Shown here: positions 1-8,234 of the stretch, in pieces
How the letters are laid out: every line of letters begins with the position of its first letter
Position numbering within the stretch: the first letter of the stretch is position 1
Source of the DNA: Actinomadura latina NBRC 106108
GTDB lineage: Bacteria > Actinomycetota > Actinomycetes > Streptosporangiales > Streptosporangiaceae
Assembly: GCF_001552195.1 (NCBI RefSeq)
Contig: NZ_BCQS01000043.1
Coordinates: 1 to 59,486 of the forward strand
Length of the DNA stretch: 59,486 nt
Reading direction: 5' to 3'
Notes under the pieces: generated by a model
The model's input: the letters and a program-made list of their open reading frames with translations, nothing else
Told to the model about the DNA's origin: nothing
The model's database searches: none
Translations under genes and position numbers: made by a program

Positions 1-1290
1 GTCGGCCTCGCGGACGATTTCGGCGCCGAGCTGCGACAGGCGCTCGGCGGTGTGCGCGTGGCCGCGGTCCAGGTAGTAGGCCGAGGTGATCGTCGTCTCG
101 CCCTCGGCGGCGAGGCCCGCGAGGACGAGCGCGCTGCCGCAGCGCAGGTCGTGCGCCTCCACCTCGGCGCCGCGCAGCGGACACGGGCCGTTCACCTTCG
201 CGCGGTTGCCGTCCACCTCGATGTCGGCGCCCATCTTGCGCAGCTCGTCGGCCAGCTTGAACCGGCCGTCGAAGATCCGCTCGTAGACGTAGGACGGGCC
301 CTCGGCGAGGCAGGACAGCGCCATGATCGGCGACTGGAGGTCGGTGGCGAAGCCCGGGTACTCATCGGTGATGACGTTGATCGGCCGGAGCGTCCGCTCG
401 CGGCGCACCTGGAGGACGGCGCCCTGCTGGTGGAACTCGACGCCCATCTGCTCCAGCTTGTCGGCGGCGACGCCGAGGTGCTCCAGGGACGCGCCCACCA
501 GGTTCAGGTCGCCGCCGGTGATCGCGGCGGCCATGACGAACACGCCGGCGTCGATCCGGTCGGGCATCACGGTGTGCTCGACGGCGGTCAGCTCGTCCAC
601 GCCCTCGACGGTGATGAAGCCGGTGCCGCCACCGCTGATCTTGGCGCCCATCGCCTGCAGGATCGCGATGTTGTCCAGCACCTCCGGCTCCAGCGCCGCG
701 TTCTTGATCAGCGTGGTGCCGCGGGCCAGCGCCGCCGCCATGATCAGGTTCTCGGTGCCGGTGTGCGACGGGGTGTCGCAGTAGAGCGTCCCGCCGCGCA
801 GGTCGCCCGCCTTGATGTGGATGATGCCGTCGCCGTTGTCGGCCACGTGCTCGGTGACCGTGGCGCCCATCCGCTTGAAGCCGTTGTAGTGGAAGTCCAG
901 GTTGCGGCTGCCGAGGTTGCAGCCGCCGACGCCCTCGATGACGGCCTCGCCGAGCCGGTGCAGCAGCGCCGGGACGAACAGGAACGAGCCGCGGAACCGG
1001 GACGCGATGTCGGCGGGCAGCACGGGGCTGCTCAGCGAGGACGCGTCGATCACCAGCGTGCGCTCGGTCTCGTGCAGCTCGGCCTTGGCCCCGATGGCCC
1101 GCGCGAGCTCCACCGCCCGCCGCACGTCCTCGATGATCGGGACGTTCCGCAGGACGGTCCGTCCCTTGGCGGCCATCAGCGAGGCGCCGATCATCGGCAG
1201 GACGGCGTTCTTCGCCCCCTGGATGAATACCGTGCCGTGCAGCTGCCTGCCGCCGCGCACGCGGTAGCGAACCTCGTGGCCCATGCTCAT
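1..1290 (-). CDS. murA: UDP-N-acetylglucosamine 1-carboxyvinyltransferase (3' end cut by window edge)
   Basis: Transfers enolpyruvate from PEP to UDP-GlcNAc, the first committed step of peptidoglycan synthesis in the cytoplasm. The reading frame runs open on the minus strand from ATG 1290 to the window edge (430 codons, close to the usual full length). Seen: the substrate-binding Lys-Asn pair in QGAKNAVLP (K27/N28), and GGCNLGSR with Cys124 at the position of E. coli Cys115, the fosfomycin target, followed by the conserved Arg (R129). An AGAAGGAG ribosome site lies about 9 bases before ATG 1290; a second ATG is at 1284. The RNLDFH stretch differs from the RPVDLH of classic MurA, so this could be one of two MurA paralogues, as many actinomycetes carry two. 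Confidence 0.9.
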   Translation of the reverse strand, partial: MSMGHEVRYRVRGGRQLHGTVFIQGAKNAVLPMIGASLMAAKGRTVLRNVPIIEDVRRAVELARAIGAKAELHETERTLVIDASSLSSPVLPADIASRFRGSFLFVPALLHRLGEAVIEGVGGCNLGSRNLDFHYNGFKRMGATVTEHVADNGDGIIHIKAGDLRGGTLYCDTPSHTGTENLIMAAALARGTTLIKNAALEPEVLDNIAILQAMGAKISGGGTGFITVEGVDELTAVEHTVMPDRIDAGVFVMAAAITGGDLNLVGASLEHLGVAADKLEQMGVEFHQQGAVLQVRRERTLRPINVITDEYPGFATDLQSPIMALSCLAEGPSYVYERIFDGRFKLADELRKMGADIEVDGNRAKVNGPCPLRGAEVEAHDLRCGSALVLAGLAAEGETTITSAYYLDRGHAHTAERLSQLGAEIVREAD

Positions 1291-1600
1291 GCCGCCTTAC
1301 TCCTTCTCGGGTGCGGGTAGGTGCCTGCCATCAAGTGGGAGCACGAGGGCCGAGCGCGCCGAACGGTGTCCCCCCTCTGCGCCAACGCGACCCCAGTAAA
1401 CCACCGGACCGGACATGTGCCGTCCGGCCCGCGCCACGCTGGCGTCAGTCTGCTTGGTGAGACCTTCGCTCAGCGCAAAAAGTTCGCACTCCCCAGGAAA
1501 TTTCCCAAGGTGAGCCTAGGGGCGGCGACTCACCAGAGTGGTGGCTATCGTGATCATTCCTAGGCGAATCGCCCACGGCGCGGGGGTGCCGCCGGCCGGT
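1291..1600. other. Intergenic region upstream of murA
   Basis: 310 bases between the murA start and the end of the MOSC gene, both on the minus strand. It should hold the murA promoter, but I see no convincing -35/-10 pair. A short inverted repeat CACCA-gag-TGGTG is present near 1531-1543, inside a weaker GTGAG/CTCAC repeat. No gene is supported here. Confidence 0.5.
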
Positions 1601-2383
1601 TCAGCGGGGTTCGAGGACCTCGATCTCGTCGCCGATCGTGAGGGTGCCCAGCGCGCGCGGGACGGCGTTGTAGCCGAACTGGATGCCGCGGTCGCGGGTG
1701 CGGTAGGTGGCGAGCGTCCGGAGCGGCTCACGGCCGCGCTCAGCCGTCTCCTGGTCGGTGGTGGTGATGACGCAGCGGGCGCACGGCTTGACCATCTCGA
1801 TGACGGCCTCCCCCACGCGCAGGAGGCGGACATCGTCCTCGCCATAGGGGCCGAGGCCCTCGATGACGACGCTCGGACGGAAACGGTTCATCGGGAGGGG
1901 GTCGTCCAGGCGCGTGTTGAGGTCGGCCAAGGACTCGGCGGAGATGACCAGCAGCGGGTACCCGTCGGCGAACATCAGCTCGCCCCCGCCCCTCGACGTC
2001 GGCCGGTGACCGGTGAAGCGCACCAGCCGGCAGTCGGCGTCGAACAGCTCGGCGAACCAGGCCGCGGCCTCTTCGCCCTGGTCGATGCCCTGGCACTCCT
2101 TCCGCTGGATGGCCACGTCCATAACCTCACCGTCGTCCACGGCCTTGTGGACGAGCGTTGAGGCGCCGGGAGCGTCCACCGTGAGGACTTCGCCGTCATA
2201 GGACGGACGCATCAGCGCCATCTCCGCGTAGTCCCGCTGGGACAGGAAACGGCCCTCGGGAGTGACCAGCATGAACTCGCGGTCGAACGGCAGCCCTCTG
2301 GGCGTCAGTTCGACACTGTGCAGCGCGGTGCCGCCGCCGCTCTTGAGCGGGTAGGCGTTCAGCTCGGTCAGGGTCCCCTTCAA
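1601..2383 (-). CDS. MOSC domain protein (mARC-like, molybdenum cofactor binding)
   Basis: 260-residue protein with an N-terminal beta-barrel MOSC_N region (LNAYPLKSGGG, FDREFMLV, 1-120) and a C-terminal MOSC domain. The conserved Cys sits in the PCARCVITTTDQ motif near residue 195, which in this family ligates the molybdenum cofactor. Relatives reduce N-hydroxylated compounds or transfer sulfur; the substrate here cannot be inferred. The start is TTG at 2383, supported by a GAGGAGG ribosome site a few bases upstream; no ATG is available before the core fold. It begins 14 bases after purB ends and is probably co-transcribed with it, although no pathway link to purines is evident. Confidence 0.82.
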   Translation of the reverse strand: MKGTLTELNAYPLKSGGGTALHSVELTPRGLPFDREFMLVTPEGRFLSQRDYAEMALMRPSYDGEVLTVDAPGASTLVHKAVDDGEVMDVAIQRKECQGIDQGEEAAAWFAELFDADCRLVRFTGHRPTSRGGGELMFADGYPLLVISAESLADLNTRLDDPLPMNRFRPSVVIEGLGPYGEDDVRLLRVGEAVIEMVKPCARCVITTTDQETAERGREPLRTLATYRTRDRGIQFGYNAVPRALGTLTIGDEIEVLEPR

Positions 2384-2397
2384 GGCCCCTCCTCGTT

Positions 2398-3708
2398 TCA
2401 GCTCAGCGCGGCGAGCCGGTCGAAGACCGGCGCCAGCCGCTCGACGAAACGCTCCGGACGGCAGACTTCGTCCAGGCGGTTCTCGTCCAGGGTCAGGCCG
2501 GCCTCCGCGGCGTGCTTGCGCAGGGTCTCCCGGAACGGCGTCCCGGTCTCCCAGGTCTCCATCGCGGCCCGCTGGACGAGCGGGTACGCCTCATCGTCGC
2601 GGGACATGCCCGCTTCGACCAGTTCCAGCAGCACGGTCGACGTGTAGATCAGGCCGCCCGTCGACTCCAGGTTGACCGTCATGCGCGCCTTGTCCACCAC
2701 GAGCCCGGACATGAGGCGGTTCGTCAGGTTCAGCATGTAGTCGAGCGCGATGGACGCGTCCGGCAGCGCGATCCGCTCGGTCGACGAGTGCGAGATGTCG
2801 CGCTCGTGCCACAGCGGGACGCCCTCCAGCACCGGGACGATCTGCGCCCGCACGACGCGGGCCATCCCGGCGAGCCGCTCGGAGATGATCGGGTTCTTCT
2901 TGTGCGGCATCGCCGACGAGCCCTTCTGGCCCTTCCCGAACGGCTCCCACAGCTCGCGGACCTCGGTGCGCTGCCCGTGCCGCACCTCCAGCGCGATCGC
3001 CTCGCACACCGTCGCCATGATCGCCAGCGCCGACACCCACTCGCTGATGCCGTCCCGCATCACGACCTGCGTCGACACGTCGGCCGGCTTCAGCCCGAGC
3101 TTGCGCGCGACATGCAGCTCGACGGCGGGGTCGATGTTGGAGTACGTCCCGACCGCGCCCGAGATCGCCATGACGCCCACGGCCTCCCGCGCCCGCCGCA
3201 GCCGGTCCCGCGACCGCGCCATGGCGAACGCGAAGTCGGCGACCCGGTGCCCCCACACGTCCGGTTCGCCGTGGATGCCGTGCGTCCGCCCGACCCGCAG
3301 CGTCCCCCGGTGCGCCAGCGCATGGTCGCGCAGGGTCGCGACCAGCGTGTCGGCCTTCTCCAGCAGGATGTCGGTGGCCTCGACCAGCTGCAGCGCGAGC
3401 GCGGTGTCCAGCAGGTCGGACGACGTCATCCCGAAGTGCACGTACCGGGCGGCCTCGCGGGGCTCGGTGTTGTCGGCCCACGCCGACAGGAAGGCGATCA
3501 CGTCATGCTGCGTGACCGCCTCGATCTCGTGCACCGCCTCCGGTGTCGGCGGCGGCGCCTTGCGCACCGGGTCCACCACCTCCGGCGGGATGGTGCCTGC
3601 CTCGGCGTGGGCCTCGACGACGAGGACCTCCACCTGGCACCACAGCTCGTACTTGTGCGCGTCACTCCAGACGCGCCCCATCTCCGGGAGTGTGTACCGC
3701 TCGATCAC
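2398..3708 (-). CDS. purB: Adenylosuccinate lyase
   Basis: Cleaves SAICAR to AICAR and adenylosuccinate to AMP, two steps of purine synthesis in the cytosol. The 436-residue protein carries the fumarase/aspartase superfamily signature GSSAMPHKKNP and a preceding GRTHGIHGEPD segment holding a catalytic His. Length fits the shorter bacterial form. ATG 3708 opens MIERYTLPEM, a typical PurB start. It lies 87 bases downstream of purD on the same strand and 14 bases before the MOSC gene, giving a purD-purB-MOSC run. purA, the partner enzyme in AMP synthesis, is 5.5 kb away in the same orientation. Confidence 0.96.
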   Translation of the reverse strand: MIERYTLPEMGRVWSDAHKYELWCQVEVLVVEAHAEAGTIPPEVVDPVRKAPPPTPEAVHEIEAVTQHDVIAFLSAWADNTEPREAARYVHFGMTSSDLLDTALALQLVEATDILLEKADTLVATLRDHALAHRGTLRVGRTHGIHGEPDVWGHRVADFAFAMARSRDRLRRAREAVGVMAISGAVGTYSNIDPAVELHVARKLGLKPADVSTQVVMRDGISEWVSALAIMATVCEAIALEVRHGQRTEVRELWEPFGKGQKGSSAMPHKKNPIISERLAGMARVVRAQIVPVLEGVPLWHERDISHSSTERIALPDASIALDYMLNLTNRLMSGLVVDKARMTVNLESTGGLIYTSTVLLELVEAGMSRDDEAYPLVQRAAMETWETGTPFRETLRKHAAEAGLTLDENRLDEVCRPERFVERLAPVFDRLAALS

Positions 3709-3795
3709 CTGCTCATTGTCCCAGGTCTCACGGCCGCTCCGCGCGCCGGGTCCGATGCGCCCCCGGCCGGGCGCACCGGCACCGGGAAGCGTGCG

Positions 3796-5049
3796 TCAGG
3801 CCACGGTCTCGGCGGCCTTGAGCGCGATGTCCTCGCGGTGGTGGGAGGCGCGCAGGGTGATCTTGGAGACGGCCTCGTAGGCGGTCGCGCGGGCGGTGGG
3901 GAGGTCGGGGCCGGTGCCGACCACGTTCAGGACGCGGCCGCCGTTGGCGAGCAGACGTCCCCCGGCGTCCAGCCTCGTGCCCGCGTGGAGGACGTAGGCG
4001 CCGTCCACCTTGGACGCCTCGTCCAGGCCGGTGATCTCGTCGCCCTTGACCGGGGCGGCCGGGTAGCCCTCGGCGGCCAGGACGACCGTCACGGCCGAGC
4101 CCGGGTGCCACTCGGGGCGGAAGCCGGGGTCCAGGGCGCCGATCGCGCACGCTTGGAGGAGCTTGGCGAGCGGGGTCGCCAGCCGGTCCAGGACGACCTG
4201 GGTTTCAGGGTCGCCGAAGCGTGCGTTGAACTCGACGACCCGAACGCCCTTGGACGTCAGCGCCAGACCCGCGTACAGGGTGCCGACGTAGGGGATCTCG
4301 CGCCGGCGCAGTTCGTCCACGGCTGGTTGGACGACCGTGGACATGACCTCGTCCACAAGGTCCGGGGAGATCCAGGGGAGCGGCGTGTAGGCGCCCATTC
4401 CGCCCGTGTTGGGGCCCGCGTCGTTGTCGTAGGCGCGCTTGAAGTCCTGGGCGGGGAGGAGCGGGACGGCGCTCTGGCCGTCGCACAGGGCGAACAGGGA
4501 GACCTCGGGGCCGTCCAGGAACTCCTCGATCACGACGCGGTCGCAGGCGACGGCGTGCTGGGAGGCGATGGTGCGGTCCTCGGTGACGATGACGCCCTTG
4601 CCGGCGGCGAGACCGTCGTCCTTCACGACGTAGGGCGGGCCGAAGGCGTCGAGCGCCTCCTCGGCCTGGGCGGCGGTGTCGCAGACGCGGGCCTCGGCGG
4701 TCGGGACGCCGGCCGCCGCCATGATCTCCTTCGCGAACGCCTTGGACGCCTCGATGCGGGCGGCGGCGCGGTCCGGGCCGAAGCACGGGACGCCGGCCTC
4801 GCGCAGGGCGTCGCCGACGCCCGCGACCAGCACGGCCTCCGGGCCGATGACGACGAGGTCGGCGCGGAGGCGCCCGGCGAGCTCCGTCACCGCGGTCGGG
4901 TCGCACGGGTCGAGCTGGTGGTTGTCCGCGATCTCGGCCGTGCCCGGGTTGCCCGGGGCGCAGTGGAGGGCGGTGACGGCAGGGTCGCGGTGCAGGGCGC
5001 GGGCGAGCGCATGCTCGCGGCCACCCGATCCAAGGACGAGTACTCGCAC
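3796..5049 (-). CDS. purD: Phosphoribosylamine-glycine ligase (GAR synthetase)
   Basis: ATP-grasp enzyme joining glycine to phosphoribosylamine, the second step of de novo purine synthesis. The protein opens with VRVLVLGSGGREHALA, the standard N-terminal motif, and contains the ATP-grasp segment YVVKDDGLAAGKGV and the metal/ATP loop VEFNARFGDPETQ near residue 290. I chose GTG 5049 (417 residues) because homologues begin directly at this beta strand. An in-frame GTG at 5073 would add eight residues. Neither has a strong ribosome site. It heads the purD-purB-MOSC run. Confidence 0.95.
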   Translation of the reverse strand: MRVLVLGSGGREHALARALHRDPAVTALHCAPGNPGTAEIADNHQLDPCDPTAVTELAGRLRADLVVIGPEAVLVAGVGDALREAGVPCFGPDRAAARIEASKAFAKEIMAAAGVPTAEARVCDTAAQAEEALDAFGPPYVVKDDGLAAGKGVIVTEDRTIASQHAVACDRVVIEEFLDGPEVSLFALCDGQSAVPLLPAQDFKRAYDNDAGPNTGGMGAYTPLPWISPDLVDEVMSTVVQPAVDELRRREIPYVGTLYAGLALTSKGVRVVEFNARFGDPETQVVLDRLATPLAKLLQACAIGALDPGFRPEWHPGSAVTVVLAAEGYPAAPVKGDEITGLDEASKVDGAYVLHAGTRLDAGGRLLANGGRVLNVVGTGPDLPTARATAYEAVSKITLRASHHREDIALKAAETVA

Positions 5050-5238
5050 GTGACGCGAGCTTACTGGTCGCACTGCCGGGAAGGACGGTCGTGCGTGACC
5101 CGGATCGTGCCGAGTGAGGCGACCGTCACAGCGGGACGGGTGAACCTCCCCGTTATGGGCGGCGTCCTAAATGCCGGCTGGTAAGCTGCCACGGGCTTGA
5201 CCGCCCGGTGTCGAGGTGCGTGAAAGGAGGTGGTCGGG

Positions 5239-5355
5239 ATGAGTCCTGGTGATCCTTGCAGTTCGCCGGAGAACCCTCACAGTCCGCACAGGACTGTCCT
5301 TCCGTCCGCCTCCATCTGGCATCCGGCCACCGTGCTCGCGCGCTCCCTTCGCTGA
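5239..5355 (+). CDS. Pro-rich 38-residue leader ORF upstream of corA
   Basis: Short ORF read directly: ATG 5239 to TGA 5353-5355. It is preceded by an almost ideal AAAGGAGGTG ribosome site, much stronger than that of most full genes here. The peptide starts MSPGDPCSSPENPHSP and has seven prolines in 38 residues (positions 3, 6, 10, 13, 16, 22 and 29). It ends 54 bases before the CorA start, and its last codons form one arm of a hairpin with downstream sequence. Pro-codon-rich leader peptides are known to control magnesium transporter genes in enterobacteria (mgtL, corL). A similar attenuation role here is inference. It could instead be an unrelated small protein or a chance ORF. Confidence 0.55.
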   Translation: MSPGDPCSSPENPHSPHRTVLPSASIWHPATVLARSLR

Positions 5356-5376
5356 CCAGCCTGGGTTGAGCGCGCG
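5337..5376 (+). promoter_or_regulatory. Hairpin linking leader ORF end to corA 5' region
   Basis: Perfect nine-base inverted repeat, CGCGCGCTC at 5337-5345 and GAGCGCGCG at 5368-5376, with a 22-base loop. The left arm covers the last sense codons of the leader ORF, so a ribosome stalled or terminating there would prevent pairing. It ends 33 bases before the corA start. Confidence 0.5.
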
Positions 5377-5409
5377 CTACGTGCGTGGCCGGCGGGTTAG
5401 GAGCACCTC

Positions 5410-6495
5410 ATGGCCATGACACGAGTCCGCCCCGGCCGCGCGCTCTTCAAGACGCGCGGCCGCCCCCACGGCGTGCCGGCTCCGATCCGCGATTCGGCCG
5501 TCATCGACTGGGCCGCCTACATCGACGGCCACCGGGTCTGCACCGGCACCGTCGCCGACGCCGTCCGCATGGTCCGCGACGGGCGCCTCGTCCCGGACGG
5601 CGACAGCGCCGGATTCGTCTGGGTCGGCCTCCACGAGCCGTCCGCGACCGAACTCGCCGACATCGCCGAGGTCTTCGGCCTGCACCCGCTCGCCGTCGAG
5701 GACGCGATCCACGCCCACCAGCGCCCCAAGCTGGAGCGCTACGACGACGTCCACTTCGTCGTCATGAAGACCGTGGGATACGTGCCCAGTGAGCCCGGCG
5801 GCCCCGAAGTGGTGGTGACCGGCGAGATCATGCTGTTCTGCGGGCCCGACTTCGTGGTCACCGTCCGGCACGGCACCCACGGCGAACTCGGCACCGTCCG
5901 CCGCGACCTGGAGCACGACCCGGCCCGCCTGGCCCTCGGCCCCGCCGCCGTCCTGCACGCCGTCGCCGACCGCGTCGTGGACGGCTACGTCGGCGTCGCC
6001 AACGCCGTCATGGAGGACATCGACGAGGTCGAAGAGGCCGTCTTCTCCCCCGAACGCACCGACGAGTCCCGCCGCATCTACCGCCTCAAGCGCGAGGTCA
6101 TCCAGCTCAAGCGCGCCGTCGGCCCGCTCGCCGGCCCGCTGCGCAACCTCTCCGGCCGCCGCTTCGTCCCGGCCGAGATCAAGGAGTACCTCCGCGACGT
6201 CGAGGACCACCTCACCCGCGTCCGCGAGCAGGTCGAGTCCTACGACGAGCTCCTCAACCCGATCCTCCAGGCGCACATGACCCAGGTCACCGTCGCCGAC
6301 AACAAGGACATGCGCAAGATCTCCGCCTGGGGCGCCATCTTCATGGTCCCCACCGCCATAGCGGGGGTCTACGGGATGAACTTCAAGCACATGCCCGAGA
6401 CCCAGTGGCAGTTCGGCTACCCGATGATCCTCTGCGTCATCGGCCTGGCCTGCTTCTCCCTCTACCGGGGCTTCCGCCGCAACGGCTGGCTGTAG
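5410..6495 (+). CDS. corA: CorA-family magnesium/cobalt transporter
   Basis: 361-residue pentameric cation channel. It has a long cytoplasmic N-terminal domain, a helical stalk, and two C-terminal membrane segments. The signature GMN is present as AGVYGMNFKHMPE at the end of the first membrane helix, and the second segment is rich in hydrophobics (YPMILCVIGLACFSLY) before a basic tail RGFRRNGWL. ATG 5410 has an AGGAG site about five bases upstream. The preceding Pro-rich leader and hairpin suggest regulation after transcription initiation. A strong inverted repeat follows at 6505-6529. Confidence 0.93.
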   Translation: MAMTRVRPGRALFKTRGRPHGVPAPIRDSAVIDWAAYIDGHRVCTGTVADAVRMVRDGRLVPDGDSAGFVWVGLHEPSATELADIAEVFGLHPLAVEDAIHAHQRPKLERYDDVHFVVMKTVGYVPSEPGGPEVVVTGEIMLFCGPDFVVTVRHGTHGELGTVRRDLEHDPARLALGPAAVLHAVADRVVDGYVGVANAVMEDIDEVEEAVFSPERTDESRRIYRLKREVIQLKRAVGPLAGPLRNLSGRRFVPAEIKEYLRDVEDHLTRVREQVESYDELLNPILQAHMTQVTVADNKDMRKISAWGAIFMVPTAIAGVYGMNFKHMPETQWQFGYPMILCVIGLACFSLYRGFRRNGWL

Positions 6496-6504
6496 CCCTT
6501 CCGT

Positions 6505-6529
6505 CCGCGGCCGCCGCCGGCGGCCGCGG
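6505..6529. terminator. Bidirectional hairpin between corA and crp
   Basis: Perfect repeat CCGCGGCCGCC / GGCGGCCGCGG with a three-base loop, lying between convergent genes. It has no U-tract, as is usual for high-GC actinomycetes. Confidence 0.6.
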
Positions 6530-7300
6530 TCAGTTCCCGGCTTCCGGCGTGCGGGCGTCCGCGTCGGCCAGCCGGACGAGCCGGTCCCGGTCGACGATCG
6601 AGGTCCATCGGCGGCCCGTCTCGATGACGCCCTCCTTGCGCAGCCGGCTCATGGCCCTGCTGACCGACTCCGTCGTGCTGCCGGTCATCGCGGCCAGGTC
6701 GCTGCGCGTCAGCGGCAGTTGCAGCAGGACCGCGCCGCCCCTGGGCTCGCCGAGCCTGCCGGCCAGGGTCAGCAGGGTCGCCGCGACCCGCTGCTCCACC
6801 GTGCCGCCGGACAGCCGCCGGACGGCCTGGTGCGCCTCCTCCAGGCGGTGCGCGAGATCGTCCACCACCGCGAGCGCGACGCTGGGGTGCCGGCGCAGGA
6901 CGGCGCGGAAGTCGTCCGCGGAGATGGACAGCGCGCACGAGACCGTGAGCGTCTCGGCGGAGTCGGTGAACTCCGGCTCGCCGAGCGTGGTGAGCGTCCC
7001 GAACAGGCCGCCCGGCGTGACGATGCCGACCAGTACGTCCTGCCCGTCCGGCGTCGGGCGGACCAGCTTGACCCGGCCGCTGGCCAGTACGAACAGGTGG
7101 TCGGCGCGCGCGCCGGCAGGGTAGATCCGCTCGCCCTCGGCGTACCCGCGGACCCGCATGCGCGCCTCGATGGCGGTGATCTCGCCGATGTCCAGCCCGG
7201 TGAAGAACCGGGCCTGGGACAGCACCTTCAGCCGCATCCGCCGCGGGCAGTGGTGCGGTTTGGCGCAGGGCCGTCGCAGCGGCGTCGTCCGGCGGTGCAT
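6530..7300 (-). CDS. Crp/Fnr-family transcriptional regulator
   Basis: 256-residue regulator with an N-terminal cyclic-nucleotide-type beta-barrel (GERIYPAGARADHLFVLASG, roughly 55-75) and a C-terminal winged helix (SDLAAMTGSTTESVSRAM, recognition helix). The N-terminus contains CAKPHHC, a Cys/His pair spacing that could bind metal or sense redox, unlike plain Crp. ATG 7300 follows GGAGGA by about seven bases; GTG 7303 is a close alternative. The open frame upstream of these codons lacks family similarity. It is divergent from a hemerythrin-like secreted protein, and an Fnr-like palindrome lies between them. A role in sensing oxygen, nitric oxide or redox state is inference. Confidence 0.85.
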   Translation of the reverse strand: MHRRTTPLRRPCAKPHHCPRRMRLKVLSQARFFTGLDIGEITAIEARMRVRGYAEGERIYPAGARADHLFVLASGRVKLVRPTPDGQDVLVGIVTPGGLFGTLTTLGEPEFTDSAETLTVSCALSISADDFRAVLRRHPSVALAVVDDLAHRLEEAHQAVRRLSGGTVEQRVAATLLTLAGRLGEPRGGAVLLQLPLTRSDLAAMTGSTTESVSRAMSRLRKEGVIETGRRWTSIVDRDRLVRLADADARTPEAGN

Positions 7301-7448
7301 CACTTGTCCTCCGCGAAGTATGTCTCGGCCTTCGGGCGCGCCCTCACGGTATGCGGCCTCATGTGCTGCGACGTCCATCGTGCGCCGGGTCCGAGCCCGC
7401 CCCGCATCACCCGGAAGGCGCACCGGAATCCGGCCGATGTGCGGTTGA

Positions 7449-7462
7449 TTGACACGCGTCAT
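7449..7462. promoter_or_regulatory. Fnr/Crp-like half-site palindrome
   Basis: TTGAC-ACGC-GTCAT has the 5-4-5 geometry of Fnr-type boxes (TTGAT-N4-ATCAA). It lies in the divergent region between the Crp/Fnr gene and the hemerythrin gene, 74 bases before the latter's start. The left half matches at 4 of 5 bases and the right half at 3 of 5. Confidence 0.4.
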
Positions 7463-7535
7463 GGTGGGCGCGCCCCAGGCTTTCTACCTTTCGTCCCATG
7501 TCCGGCAATCGGCCGTACGCAAAGGGAGATGGGAC

Positions 7536-8216
7536 ATGAAGAAGCGTTCACCGCTCGTCATCGGAGCCTCCGGCATCGCGGCGCTCGCGCTGGCGGCGGG
7601 CGCCTACGTGATCAATGACGGGAACGCCGAGGGGAAGGCCGCTGAGCGGCCGGCGGTCGCCGCCGGGCAGGTGGCCGGCACCGAGCCGGTCACCCAGCCG
7701 CTGCGGGACGAGCACAAGGAACTGATGCCCCACATCGAGGAACTGCGGGCCGCCGGTGACGCCGTCGGCAACGCGCAGTGGAAGGACCTGCGGGCCAAGA
7801 CCGCCACGGCCCACACGTTCCTGGCCGGGCATCTGGTGCCGCACGCACAGGCCGAGGACAAGGTGCTGTACGCGGAGATCGACCGCCTGCTCGGCAACGT
7901 GCCGGTCACCGCGACGATGCGCCGCGACCACGTCGAGGTCGAGAAGCTCACCGCCGAACTGGAGACCCTGCAGGGGCAGCTCACGAAGCCGCCGAACGCG
8001 CAGGCCCAGCGCGACCTGCGCCGCGTCCTCTACGGCTCCTACACGCTGGTCAAGCTCCACTTCGCCAAGGAAGAGGAGGTGTACCTGCCCATTCTCGACA
8101 AGCGCCTCACCGCCGAGCAGGCACGCGAGCTGTTCGAGCGGATGGAGCAGGTGGGCGGCCAGGACGGTGGTCACGGCGGCCAGGACAGTGGGCACGGCCA
8201 GGACGGCGGTCACTGA
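7536..8216 (+). CDS. Exported hemerythrin-like protein
   Basis: 226 residues. An N-terminal hydrophobic signal/anchor (SPLVIGASGIAALALAAGAY) is followed by a hemerythrin HHE-type four-helix domain. Candidate di-iron ligands are His in LRDEHKELMPHIEEL, the HLVPHAQAED run (HxxxHxxxE), His in MRRDHVEVEK and LHFAKEEEVYLP near the end. The tail is a Gly-Gln-Asp-His repeat (GGQDGGHGGQDSGH), a plausible metal-binding sequence. ATG 7536 has an AAAGGGAGA ribosome site. Hemerythrins bind oxygen or nitric oxide, or store iron; which applies cannot be told. The divergent Crp/Fnr regulator and intervening palindrome suggest joint regulation. Confidence 0.82.
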   Translation: MKKRSPLVIGASGIAALALAAGAYVINDGNAEGKAAERPAVAAGQVAGTEPVTQPLRDEHKELMPHIEELRAAGDAVGNAQWKDLRAKTATAHTFLAGHLVPHAQAEDKVLYAEIDRLLGNVPVTATMRRDHVEVEKLTAELETLQGQLTKPPNAQAQRDLRRVLYGSYTLVKLHFAKEEEVYLPILDKRLTAEQARELFERMEQVGGQDGGHGGQDSGHGQDGGH

Positions 8217-8217
8217 G

Positions 8218-8230
8218 GCCGGGATCCGGC
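8218..8230. terminator. Small hairpin between convergent genes
   Basis: GCCGG-gat-CCGGC immediately after the hemerythrin stop and before the GDPD stop. It is short, so termination activity is uncertain. Confidence 0.3.
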
Positions 8231-8234
8231 GCGG

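Noticed and set aside
2512..5184. Long plus-strand open frame (890 codons) opposite purB and purD
   Set aside because: It is a GC-bias shadow of the two minus-strand genes, with Arg/Val/Asp/Gly-heavy composition and no family motif.
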